From: Cytophagaceae bacterium
Lineage (GTDB): Bacteria > Bacteroidota > Bacteroidia > Cytophagales > Flexibacteraceae
Direction: 5' to 3'
Length of the DNA: 48,752 bases
Assembly (NCBI GenBank): GCA_027487695.1
Contig: JAIYDB010000077.1
Coordinates: 1 to 48,752, forward strand
Shown: piece by piece, positions 24,739 through 32,874 of the stretch
How the letters are laid out: each line of letters starts with the position of its first letter
How positions within the stretch are numbered: the first letter of the stretch is position 1
Notes under the pieces: generated by a model
Told to the model about the DNA's origin: nothing
Databases searched by the model: none
The model's input: only the letters and a program-made list of their open reading frames with translations
Made by a program: the position numbers and the translations under genes

Positions 24739-26169
24739 ATGAGCGAACTAATTCCTGATTTGGATATTTTAATTCCAACCGATAAAAACCTAGAGCCTGA
24801 AGCTCGAATAAGTGCCGATACCAGTACTGGCAAGCAACGTAAGCTTTATATAGAAAGCTACGGCTGCCAAATGAATTTCTCTGATTCAGAGATTGTTACT
24901 TCCATTTTGCTTGAAAATGGGTTTGATACCACTAGTCAGGCCAAGGAGGCGGATTTAATTTTATTGAATACCTGCGCCATTCGCGATAATGCCGAATTAA
25001 AAATAAGAAATAGGCTTGTTCACCTCAACGCCCTTAAACGCCAAAAGCCAAATATGATGATTGGCATTTTAGGTTGTATGGCGGAGCGTTTAAAAAGCAA
25101 ACTGCTAGAAGAAGAAAAATCAGTTGATATGGTGGTAGGTCCTGATGCCTATCGTAGCTTACCTGAATTGGTAGAAGAAGTATCTGACGGCAGAAAAGCA
25201 GTTAATGTTATTCTATCTAGAGAAGAAACCTATTCAGATATTACTCCTGTTCGTTTAAACTCTAATGGGGTTACTGCTTTTGTAAGTATCATGCGTGGGT
25301 GCGATAATATGTGCAGCTTCTGTGTAGTACCATTTACAAGAGGTAGAGAACGCAGCAGAGATGCTCATTCCATTGTAGCTGAAGCACAAGATTTATTTGA
25401 TAGAGGTTTCTGCGAGGTGACTCTATTAGGTCAGAATGTAGATAGCTACAAGTGGGAAAGTGAAAACGGGGAATTGAAAGTAAACTTTGCCCAATTGCTT
25501 GAAATGGTGGCATTGGTACATCCTGATTTAAGAATCAGGTTTAGCACCTCACACCCTAAGGATATTACCGATGAGGTATTGTACACGATGAAAAAGTACG
25601 ATAACATCTGTAAGTATATTCACTTGCCTGCCCAAAGTGGTAATAGCCGTATCCTGAAACTGATGAACCGTACTTACGACCGTGAATGGTACTTAGGTAG
25701 AATTGAGGCTATTAGAAATATTCTAGGCGAAGAATGTGGTATTTCAACCGATTCTATCACAGGCTTCTGCACTGAAACTGAGGAAGAACATCAGGATACG
25801 CTTAGTCTAATGGATATAGTAAAATATGACTACGCTTATATGTTTGCTTACAGCGAACGTCCGGGTACTCCAGCAGCTAAAAAACTAACAGATGATATTC
25901 CAGCTGAAGTTAAACAGCGCAGATTGAGCGAAGTAATTGCTAAGCAAAACGAGCATAGTTTAGAGCGTAATTTACTCCGAGTAGGACAGGTTTATAAGGT
26001 TCTGGTAGAAGGAACTAGCAAACGCAATGAAGATGAACTATGCGGTAGAATAGATGCCAACTGCATGGTAATCTTCCCTAAAGAGAACCTGAAGAAAGGA
26101 GATTATGCAATGGTGAAAATTCTTTCTTGCACAGCAGCTACCTTAAAAGGAGAAGTAGTTTCCGCTTAA
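24739..26169 (+). CDS. miaB: tRNA-2-methylthio-N6-dimethylallyladenosine synthase MiaB
   Basis: 476 residues from ATG at 24739; an earlier ATG at 24682 would lie upstream of the -7 box. The UPF0004 domain holds three cluster cysteines (43, 79, 113: YGCQMN, NTCAIR, LGCMAE). The radical-SAM motif CDNMCSFC (188, 192, 195) and a C-terminal TRAM domain follow. It adds the 2-methylthio group to i6A37 of tRNAs that read U-starting codons, using two [4Fe-4S] clusters. First gene of the miaB / sigma-54 activator / lptE / TPR / secG string. Confidence 0.95.
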   Translation: MSELIPDLDILIPTDKNLEPEARISADTSTGKQRKLYIESYGCQMNFSDSEIVTSILLENGFDTTSQAKEADLILLNTCAIRDNAELKIRNRLVHLNALKRQKPNMMIGILGCMAERLKSKLLEEEKSVDMVVGPDAYRSLPELVEEVSDGRKAVNVILSREETYSDITPVRLNSNGVTAFVSIMRGCDNMCSFCVVPFTRGRERSRDAHSIVAEAQDLFDRGFCEVTLLGQNVDSYKWESENGELKVNFAQLLEMVALVHPDLRIRFSTSHPKDITDEVLYTMKKYDNICKYIHLPAQSGNSRILKLMNRTYDREWYLGRIEAIRNILGEECGISTDSITGFCTETEEEHQDTLSLMDIVKYDYAYMFAYSERPGTPAAKKLTDDIPAEVKQRRLSEVIAKQNEHSLERNLLRVGQVYKVLVEGTSKRNEDELCGRIDANCMVIFPKENLKKGDYAMVKILSCTAATLKGEVVSA

Positions 26170-26214
26170 ACTCCTAAATTACTCACAAACCACTCAACAG
26201 ACCGAAAACTAATT

Positions 26215-27528
26215 ATGACACCAGACGATTTACAACGGATTAAAGAGAATTATAAAATTCTTGGAACTAGTCCAAAGTTAAACGCTGCCATACTTGCTGC
26301 TGCTAAAGTAGCAGAAACCGATCTTACTGTTTTAATTCAAGGTGAAAGTGGTTCTGGTAAAGAATCGTTTTCTAAAATTATCCATAACCTAAGCCGCAGA
26401 AAACATAAATCGTTCTTTGCGGTAAACTGTGGTGGTATTCCTAGTGGTACTATCAACGCGGAATTATTTGGTCACGAAAAGGGTTCCTTTACGGGGGCCA
26501 TTGGCGATAGAAAGGGTTACTTTGAAGAAGCCAATGGTGGCACCTTATTCCTTGATGAAATTGGCGAAATGCCAATGGATACCCAAGCCATGTTACTTCG
26601 TGTTTTAGAATATGGAGAGTATTTAAGGGTAGGTAGTAGCGAAGTTCGCAAAACGGATGTTCGTATTATTGGTGCTACTAATGTTAACCTTGAAGATGCT
26701 GTTCAAAGAGGCAGATTCAGGGAAGATTTGTATTACCGTCTATCGGCCTATACCATTAAAGTACCTCCTTTAAGAGATAGGGGCGACGATATTTTACTCT
26801 TGTTCAGGAAGTTCGCTCGTGATTATGCGGAACAAAACCGTAGGCTAGACCCTATTAAACTTAGTGCTTCAGCATCTGAATTATTGCGCAGGTATAGTTT
26901 CCCTGGTAACGTAAGGGAGTTAAGAAACATCGTATCGCAATTGAGTTTGGATACCGACGATAACGAAATAGAACCAGACTTACTACAAACCAGGCTAAGA
27001 GTTAATGTAGAACGCTTTTTACCTGCTATGGCAGGCGGTTCTATGGGTTCCGGCAGTGGAGGTGGTACCAAAGATACCCAAGATATTATCTGGGGAATGC
27101 TCTTTGATATGCGCAAAGAAATTGCCGACTTAAAAGGATTTGTGCAACTACTTTTGCAAGGCAATGCGGCTAATGGTTCAGTAAACGAGTTTATAAGTAC
27201 TCATCCTGGATTTTTTGGAGCCAAAGAAGATGGACTTAGCAAGTCTAACAATATGCTACTTGCCAGTTCTTCAGAAAGCAAATCGATAGAAAATCACCAC
27301 GAAAGCACCATTTCTAATGTAAGAGATTACAATCAGAATGGAGCTGAGGTACTTGATATTGAGGCAAATTCTGTCGATGTAACATTTAGTTTAGAAAAGC
27401 AGGAGCGTGACCTCATTTACAAGGCCCTAAAAAAGCACCATCACAGGCGTAAAGCGGCAGCCGAAGAGTTAGGTATTTCTGAAAGAACATTGTATAGAAA
27501 AATAAAACAGTACGACCTTGAGTGCTAA
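26215..27528 (+). CDS. Sigma-54-dependent activator (AAA+ and Fis-type HTH, no receiver domain)
   Basis: 437 residues. The AAA+ domain starts almost at the N-terminus: Walker A GESGSGKE (Lys49), the sigma-54 contact loop as GSFTGA (90-95, Ser in place of the first Ala), Walker B LFLDEIGE (Asp114), and an Arg-finger region FREDLYYRLSAY. A Gly/Ser linker (about 272-290) and a polar stretch precede a Fis-type helix-turn-helix (AAAEELGISERTLYRKIKQY). With no regulatory domain upstream, it is probably controlled by level, partner or an unseen signal. It lies 45 bases after miaB and overlaps lptE by 11 bases. Confidence 0.92.
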   Translation: MTPDDLQRIKENYKILGTSPKLNAAILAAAKVAETDLTVLIQGESGSGKESFSKIIHNLSRRKHKSFFAVNCGGIPSGTINAELFGHEKGSFTGAIGDRKGYFEEANGGTLFLDEIGEMPMDTQAMLLRVLEYGEYLRVGSSEVRKTDVRIIGATNVNLEDAVQRGRFREDLYYRLSAYTIKVPPLRDRGDDILLLFRKFARDYAEQNRRLDPIKLSASASELLRRYSFPGNVRELRNIVSQLSLDTDDNEIEPDLLQTRLRVNVERFLPAMAGGSMGSGSGGGTKDTQDIIWGMLFDMRKEIADLKGFVQLLLQGNAANGSVNEFISTHPGFFGAKEDGLSKSNNMLLASSSESKSIENHHESTISNVRDYNQNGAEVLDIEANSVDVTFSLEKQERDLIYKALKKHHHRRKAAAEELGISERTLYRKIKQYDLEC

Positions 27529-28033
27529 GTTATTAAAAATCAATATTTTACTTATTTTCCTGATAAGCCTTAGCCTATCAGGTTGTGGGATATATTCTTT
27601 TACGGGTTCGGCGCTTTCACCAGATATAAAAACAATATCAATTGAAACCTTTCCAGATAGAAGTAATGGAGGTCCCTCGTATATTTCACAAGTATTTACT
27701 GATAAAGCTAGAGAGTACTTCCAGAGCAATAGTAAACTCGCTATACTTCAATCAAACGGCGATTTACAGATAACTGGGTATATCAGTGGCTATACACTAA
27801 GTCCAGTGGCTCCAACAGGAAATAACGTAGCAGCCAAAACAAGACTTACAATTACAGTAAAAGTGAAGTACCAAAATACCAAAAACGAAGAAGACGACTT
27901 TGAGCAAGATTTTAGCTTCTTTTCCGATTTTGACCAAACCCAAACCCTATCTGCAGTAGAAAGAGGCAAGATAGAAGAGATAAGCGACCAGATACTACTT
28001 GACATTTTCAACAAAACAGTTGCAAATTGGTAG
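27518..28033 (+). CDS. lptE: LPS-assembly lipoprotein LptE
   Basis: 171 residues. The TTG start at 27518 overlaps the activator gene by 11 bases; no ATG precedes the lipobox. Signal: NILLIFLISLSLSGCGIYSF with Cys23. The mature protein has the LptE pattern: GCGIYSFTGSALSPDIKTISIETF, VFTDKAREYFQ, a central beta region, and a C-terminal helix QILLDIFNKTVANW. LptE plugs LptD in the outer membrane to insert LPS. lptD is not in the window. The position between the activator and secG is typical for the phylum. Confidence 0.88.
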   Translation: MSAKLLKINILLIFLISLSLSGCGIYSFTGSALSPDIKTISIETFPDRSNGGPSYISQVFTDKAREYFQSNSKLAILQSNGDLQITGYISGYTLSPVAPTGNNVAAKTRLTITVKVKYQNTKNEEDDFEQDFSFFSDFDQTQTLSAVERGKIEEISDQILLDIFNKTVANW

Positions 28034-28083
28034 CGTAAACATATCCTTAAGAACGCAATAATCCCCTCATTACTCGTATAGCT

Positions 28084-29481
28084 ATGGAAAACAATTACTT
28101 TGAACCACTTTTGCAAAGCCCACCCGCTAGTTCGGCAGTGTATTGGAATGCAATTCAAGAATTAAGTGAAGAATTTCCTAGCTCATCGCTAGTACAGATT
28201 TTAAGGGCGAAACTCGCAGCTGATTTAAACAAACCAGAAAAAGGAAGTTTGTTAAAAAGTGCTAGCATTGCTGTTTTAGATAGAGCTCTTTTCAAACAAT
28301 ACTTTGAAAACGAAACAATTCCAGAGCCAAAACCCGTGCAATGGAAAAGTTGGGAATTTACCCCCCAGCCAAGTAATGATGCCCCTATTTTTACAGAAGA
28401 GCCTGAAATACAAGAGTTAGTTGTTACCTTAGAACCTAAGGCTGAAGTAGTTGAAGAAACTGTAGTAGTTGAACAACCTATTGCTGAAGCAATTTATGAA
28501 CCTTTATTAGCAGCGGAAACTATAGTTGAGGTTGATGAAATTGAGGAATCAGTTGTTGCTTTCACTCCAATTCTACACGAAGTAGAAAAGGTAATTGAAA
28601 TACCTACTGTTGAAATTACCGATGAACCTCAGCCAGAAACTGATAATCTGGTAAATGATTTATTAGCTAACCTTCAAGCATTAAAGAAGACTCACTTCCA
28701 GTACGATCATATAAACGACGAAGTAAAGCCAGAAATAAGTAAAACCAGTTTTGCTGCAGCAATTGACTTACCAGAAGTAATTGAGGTAGAGGAAAAAAGG
28801 TCAATAGAAATTGCGCCAGCTATTGAAGTTCAAGCTAACGAAACAGTGGCAGATATATGGGAAGCTCCCCCACTGTTTATCCCGCCTTACGAAGCACATC
28901 CGGCAGATGAGCCTCAATTTGATTCTTCAGCACATGTAGATCACGGTTTTTACGCCTCAGAAGCTAAAGAAGAAGTAGAGCTTAATGAAGAACTGATACT
29001 TTCTGATGATGAGAAGACCTTTCTTCATTCAGAACTAGATATTTCTGAATCGAATGCCATGTTCGAATTTGCTGAGACTGATGCAGCGCAAAACCTTGTT
29101 GAGCCAATTGCCCCAGACTTAGCATTTATCAATAGTATACCTAATCATATTTCTGACGATTATTTTAAGGATACAGAATTACAAGAAACTGGCGAGCCAG
29201 CTCTAGCTGCAGACGACCTTATTGATAGGTTCTTGGCTAATACCCCAAAAATTAGTGCACCAAAGGCTGACCCTATTCAGGGCATACAACCGCTTAAATC
29301 AGGTGAAATATCTTTACCTCATTTACCTGAAATAACTACAGAGAATATGGCATCGATTTACCTACGTCAGGGCAACCGAGAGAAGGCAATTGAAACCTAT
29401 TTAAAATTAATCTTGAAATTCCCCGAAAAAACTGCTTACTTTACAGCCCAAATTCAACACGCTGCACAAGCAGTAAAATAA
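28084..29481 (+). CDS. Acidic protein with C-terminal TPR-like unit, unknown function
   Basis: 465 residues. The N-terminal 75 residues are helical (SSAVYWNAIQELSEEFPSSS). A long stretch very rich in Glu, Val and Pro (about 80-420) looks disordered, with repeated EVVEE/IEVEE-like segments. The end forms a TPR-like helix pair (MASIYLRQGNREKAIETYLK). No signal peptide or membrane helix, so it is cytoplasmic. It is encoded between lptE and secG (secG begins 1 base after its stop), and a protein of this architecture is usual at this place in Bacteroidota. It may scaffold Sec or envelope-assembly factors; that is inference. Confidence 0.75.
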   Translation: MENNYFEPLLQSPPASSAVYWNAIQELSEEFPSSSLVQILRAKLAADLNKPEKGSLLKSASIAVLDRALFKQYFENETIPEPKPVQWKSWEFTPQPSNDAPIFTEEPEIQELVVTLEPKAEVVEETVVVEQPIAEAIYEPLLAAETIVEVDEIEESVVAFTPILHEVEKVIEIPTVEITDEPQPETDNLVNDLLANLQALKKTHFQYDHINDEVKPEISKTSFAAAIDLPEVIEVEEKRSIEIAPAIEVQANETVADIWEAPPLFIPPYEAHPADEPQFDSSAHVDHGFYASEAKEEVELNEELILSDDEKTFLHSELDISESNAMFEFAETDAAQNLVEPIAPDLAFINSIPNHISDDYFKDTELQETGEPALAADDLIDRFLANTPKISAPKADPIQGIQPLKSGEISLPHLPEITTENMASIYLRQGNREKAIETYLKLILKFPEKTAYFTAQIQHAAQAVK

Positions 29482-29482
29482 T

Positions 29483-29842
29483 ATGGTTATCGTAATAGTT
29501 GCACTTTCAATTCTGCTTACAATCTTATTAAGCCTAGTAATTTTAGCCCAAGACGGTAAAGGTGGAGGTTTTACTCCTTCTGCTGCTGGTGCTGCTCAAG
29601 TTATGGGTGTTAAGAAAACTACCGATGTTTTAGAAAAACTAACTTGGGGTTTTATTGCGGCTATTATAGTAGTAAGTATTTCTTCAGGCTTTGTAACTGG
29701 TGGTGAAGATGTAGCCGAAGGCGAAATTCCAACTACGGTTAACATGCAAAAGGCTAAAGCTACTGCTCCACGTCAGGCACCAGCTACCGCTGCCCCTGCT
29801 GATACTACCGCTGCTGCTCCAACTGCAGCACCTGCTAATTAA
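29483..29842 (+). CDS. secG: Preprotein translocase subunit SecG
   Basis: 119 residues. Two membrane helices (about 2-20 and 53-72) flank the conserved loop LAQDGKGGGFTPSAAGAAQVMGVKKTTDVLEKLTW. The C-terminal 35 residues form an Ala/Pro/Thr-rich tail (KATAPRQAPATAAPADTTAA). SecG assists SecA-driven protein export through SecYEG. The start lies one base after the upstream stop, so it is coupled to the TPR gene. A strong terminator follows. Confidence 0.93.
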   Translation: MVIVIVALSILLTILLSLVILAQDGKGGGFTPSAAGAAQVMGVKKTTDVLEKLTWGFIAAIIVVSISSGFVTGGEDVAEGEIPTTVNMQKAKATAPRQAPATAAPADTTAAAPTAAPAN

Positions 29843-29870
29843 TTAAAATCCTTATAGGACTAAAATATAA

Positions 29871-29902
29871 AGGGATGCTTTTTCGGCATCCCTATTTTTT
29901 TG
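29871..29902 (+). terminator. Intrinsic terminator after secG
   Basis: AGGGATGC (29871-29878) pairs with GCATCCCT (29886-29893) and a run of T residues follows (29895-29902). It ends the miaB-secG operon; the facing gene at 29919 also ends here. Confidence 0.88.
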
Positions 29903-29918
29903 CGAAAGAACAAGTTAG

Positions 29919-30581
29919 TTAGGCTAAAACCAATGGTTGCAATTGCGACCATAACTGCTTTTTGAGGCTGCTATCAGTCGTTAACTTCATTAAAGAATCA
30001 GACTTTAGATATAGCACACTATCTTCAGCAATGAGGCTATAAGACCTTGAAGGTAAAAATGCCAAGAAATTATACTTTACTCCAAAAGCAATCACTAGCT
30101 GAGGCTTATTAGCCAGTAACTGAGTCTTTGTAGTTATACCTCTGTTTTCGTTTTCAAATACAAAGCCAATATCATTTCCCTTTAACTGCTTAGAAGCCAT
30201 TATCTTCAAAAGGAAGTCACGTTCTTCGGTAGTTAGTTCAGTTTTTAGGCCTGGTAGTAAAACCAAAATATTCCTTTTGTTACTACCGTGAATCACCAAG
30301 TTTTGCGCAACCGAAGGTGCAACTACTTTTGGATTTTCAACAGGAGGCTGCACTGGTTCTACTTGGGCTGAGGTTTCAACTTGTACCACCTTTTCTGTTT
30401 CAGGCTTAACAACAGTGGCCTCGACAGGCTTTTGGGAAGGATTATTTAGGACTTCTATATCCTCTGGTTCTGTAAAGTCAATTTCTCTTAACAAACTATC
30501 GCGCGCATCTTGAAATACCACCAATTTTTCGGTGTATATATAACGCAATGCATTCGTTTCTAGAGAGAAATTGGGTTCCAT
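29919..30581 (-). CDS. Unknown protein with a possible psi (HolD)-like C-terminal domain
   Basis: 220 residues. An N-terminal motif (LRYIYTEKLVVF) is followed by a Val/Pro/Glu-rich linker (about 50-95). A compact C-terminal domain reads ILVLLPGL...LTTEERDFLLKIMASKQLKGNDIGF..., then QLVIAFGV and a last segment LKKQLWSQLQPLVL. The order of these elements (short N-terminal peptide, linker, Rossmann-like domain with LT.e..fL, final LK..LW..L) recalls the DNA polymerase III psi subunit, but identity would be low and no database was consulted. Its ATG overlaps the SDR stop by one base, so it is translated in tandem with that gene. Confidence 0.5.
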   Translation of the reverse strand: MEPNFSLETNALRYIYTEKLVVFQDARDSLLREIDFTEPEDIEVLNNPSQKPVEATVVKPETEKVVQVETSAQVEPVQPPVENPKVVAPSVAQNLVIHGSNKRNILVLLPGLKTELTTEERDFLLKIMASKQLKGNDIGFVFENENRGITTKTQLLANKPQLVIAFGVKYNFLAFLPSRSYSLIAEDSVLYLKSDSLMKLTTDSSLKKQLWSQLQPLVLA

Positions 30582-31285
30582 TAAATATCGCCTTCTATCG
30601 GTCTTATTAATAATTCTTCAACACAAGCTGCTTGGCTTAGGTTACTGCAAGTAAACACCAAATCGGCAATATCTTCAGCTTTCATAAACCTATTTTCAGG
30701 CAAATCGCTTCCTGCCCAGCTATCAGTTAAGGTAGGGCCTGGTAAAATGCTGGTAACCTTAATTTTCTTAGGCATCAGTTCAGCACGCAATACCTTACTA
30801 AATCCTAATAGTGCAAATTTTGAAATACAATAACTCCCACCATTGGTAAAAGCCATTATACTGGCAGTGCTACAAATATTAAATATATGTGGCAGTGTCG
30901 ATACTTCTAAAACTGGCAACAATACCCTAGTGAGGTAATAAGCACTGTTCACATTGGTTTGCAAAAGCTGTTCTAGGGTGCCATCAGTTTCACCTTCAAT
31001 AGTGCCAGGAATAAACTGACCAGCGTTATTCACCAAAATATTAACTTCTTTGGTATGCTTACCTACATATTCTGCAAAAGCATAAACATCGGCTTTTATG
31101 CCCATATCGCCAGAAAAAGTAAAAAGTCTAGATTTTTGTTCGTCTGACAGTGTATTGCTAAACGCCTCTAACCTTGCAACAGACCTACCCGAAACAAATA
31201 CCTGATAGCCTTCAGCCAAGTATTTTTGAGCAATTGCTTTGCCTATTCCTCTGGATGCCCCACTTATTACGGCAACTTTCTGCAT
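30581..31285 (-). CDS. Short-chain dehydrogenase/reductase (SDR)
   Basis: 234 residues, classical SDR length. The NAD(P)-binding motif ISGASRGIGKAIA is at residues 8-20. NNAG is near residue 86, and the catalytic Ser-Tyr-Lys set ends in SYCISKFALLGFSK (YxxxK). The Arg after VFVSGRS favours NADPH. The substrate is unknown. The stop overlaps the start of the unknown gene downstream. It diverges from the S1/P1-type gene. Confidence 0.9.
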   Translation of the reverse strand: MQKVAVISGASRGIGKAIAQKYLAEGYQVFVSGRSVARLEAFSNTLSDEQKSRLFTFSGDMGIKADVYAFAEYVGKHTKEVNILVNNAGQFIPGTIEGETDGTLEQLLQTNVNSAYYLTRVLLPVLEVSTLPHIFNICSTASIMAFTNGGSYCISKFALLGFSKVLRAELMPKKIKVTSILPGPTLTDSWAGSDLPENRFMKAEDIADLVFTCSNLSQAACVEELLIRPIEGDI

Positions 31286-31293
31286 TCTATCAG

Positions 31294-31301
31294 TATTTTT
31301 G
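31294..31301 (+). promoter_or_regulatory. -7 box TATTTTTG for the S1/P1-type gene
   Basis: It matches TAnnTTTG; predicted start near 31308, 14 bases before the ATG at 31322. No TTG at the -33 distance (TTTC is there instead). It supports the ATG at 31322 over the longer frame from 31226. Confidence 0.45.
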
Positions 31302-31321
31302 TGTGCATAAATTTAACAACT

Positions 31322-32302
31322 ATGAAGAAACTATTGCTCATAATTTCATTAAACCTTTTGGTTCAAACCTGTTTTGGTTGGGGATTTTATGCACATAAAC
31401 TCATCAATAGAAAGGCTATCAATCTTTTACCAGCCGAACTACAAATGTTCTATACTTCATATTCAGATGTAGTAAGTGAACGAGCAGTGAATCCTGATAA
31501 GCGAAGAAACCTGATTAAGAATGAAGGACCAAGGCACTATATAGATTTAGACAGATATGCACCTTCAAAAAGATGTTGCCTGCCCAGAAATTGGAAAGAT
31601 GCAGTACTCCTTTATTCAACCGATAGTCTTTATAACAATGGTGTTGTGCCTTGGCATACTATATCGGTTTATAACCAGCTGGTGAATGCCTTTGCAAAGC
31701 GGAATAAGGAACAAATACTTAAAATAAGTGCCGATATAGGTCATTACATTTCAGATGCTCACGTGCCTTTGCACAGCACAGAAAATTACGATGGTCAATT
31801 AACTAATCAGAAAGGCATCCATTCATTCTGGGAGAGTAGGCTGCCGGAGTTATTTGGGAACAACTACAACTTCATCGTTGGTAAGGCTGTATATCTAGAA
31901 AATCCATCAGAGCAAATGTGGGCAATAGTGCAAGCCTCGTTTATAGCAGTTGATTCAGTACTTTCATTTGAAAAGGAACTTACAATTGCAATGCCTGATA
32001 AAAAGTATGAGCCTAACCCGAAAAACCCAAGTAAAACTCAGGTAACTGAAGAATTCTCTAAAGCCTACCATGATAAATTAAACGGACAAGTAGAGCGCAG
32101 AATGCGTGCCTCTATTCAGGAAGTAGCTAACTTTTGGTATAGTGCCTGGGTAGATGCTGGTCAGCCTAAATTGGATATGCTCAGATCAGAAACATTAACA
32201 CCTGAACAATTAGAAGCAGCTGAAACCGAATACCAAGATTGGCTGTTAAGAACTTATGCTCAAGAGGCTGACTCTTGTATGAAACCTATCTTTAAAAAGT
32301 AA
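31322..32302 (+). CDS. S1/P1-nuclease / zinc-dependent phospholipase C superfamily enzyme, secreted
   Basis: 326 residues from ATG at 31322. A signal peptide (MKKLLLIISLNLLVQTCFG) would be cut just before WGFYAH, making Trp the mature N-terminus with a His at position 6, as in S1/P1 nucleases where the terminal amine and these residues bind zinc. GHYISDAHVPLH supplies the H-x3-D-x5-H zinc set. HSFWE supplies the last His, with Glu in place of the usual Asp. It hydrolyses phosphodiesters in the periplasm or outside; whether phospholipid or nucleic acid cannot be told. Its stop overlaps the HupE/UreJ start (TAATG). Confidence 0.82.
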   Translation: MKKLLLIISLNLLVQTCFGWGFYAHKLINRKAINLLPAELQMFYTSYSDVVSERAVNPDKRRNLIKNEGPRHYIDLDRYAPSKRCCLPRNWKDAVLLYSTDSLYNNGVVPWHTISVYNQLVNAFAKRNKEQILKISADIGHYISDAHVPLHSTENYDGQLTNQKGIHSFWESRLPELFGNNYNFIVGKAVYLENPSEQMWAIVQASFIAVDSVLSFEKELTIAMPDKKYEPNPKNPSKTQVTEEFSKAYHDKLNGQVERRMRASIQEVANFWYSAWVDAGQPKLDMLRSETLTPEQLEAAETEYQDWLLRTYAQEADSCMKPIFKK

Positions 32303-32874
32303 TGACCGATTTTAGTTTATACCTCAATTTAGGCCTAACTCATATCCTAGACCTCAATGGATATGATCATATTCTATTTGTAACAACCCTATGCCTTGTT
32401 TACCAGTGGAAGGATTATAAGGAAGTAGGTATACTAGTTACCGCCTTTACTTTAGGGCATTCAATAACACTAGCTTTAGCAGTTTTAGAACTTATCCAAT
32501 TCAATCCAGATGTAATTGAGTTCCTTATTCCTGTAACTATAATTATTGCTAGTATTGAAAACATTGCAGTGAATAGGTTACCCAATTTCACACAGGCAGC
32601 ACTGCTTCGCTATGTTACAGCAGGTACCTTTGGGCTAATACACGGGATGGGCTTTTCTAATTATCTAAGAATGCTATTAATGGACGAGCAAAGTATTGCC
32701 TTACCCCTGTTTGCCTTCAATATAGGATTAGAAATTGGGCAACTTGTAATTGTAACCTTAGTACTTAGCCTTAATTACCTAGCTTTTAAATTAGTACCTA
32801 AGCAGTTTAACTGGTACATTATTGCTGGAAGCTCAGCTATTGGAATTACCGCCCTAGTTCTTCTCCTGGGTTAG
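32302..32874 (+). CDS. HupE/UreJ-family membrane protein
   Basis: 190 residues with about six membrane helices. Family motifs: LTHILDLNGYDHILFVTTL with His/Asp, VTAFTLGHSITLALA, and GTFGLIHGMGFSNYL. HupE/UreJ proteins are thought to carry nickel or cobalt; in this subgroup the metal is not established. No urease or hydrogenase gene is near. It is coupled to the zinc enzyme upstream by a one-base TAATG overlap. Its last 29 bases overlap the convergent beta-barrel gene. Confidence 0.82.
   Translation: MTDFSLYLNLGLTHILDLNGYDHILFVTTLCLVYQWKDYKEVGILVTAFTLGHSITLALAVLELIQFNPDVIEFLIPVTIIIASIENIAVNRLPNFTQAALLRYVTAGTFGLIHGMGFSNYLRMLLMDEQSIALPLFAFNIGLEIGQLVIVTLVLSLNYLAFKLVPKQFNWYIIAGSSAIGITALVLLLG

Noticed and set aside
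28392-28800. Repeated GAA/GTT-rich stretch in the TPR-ended gene as a DNA repeat element
   Set aside because: The repetition follows biased Glu/Val codons in a disordered acidic protein; no exact repeat unit is kept at DNA level.
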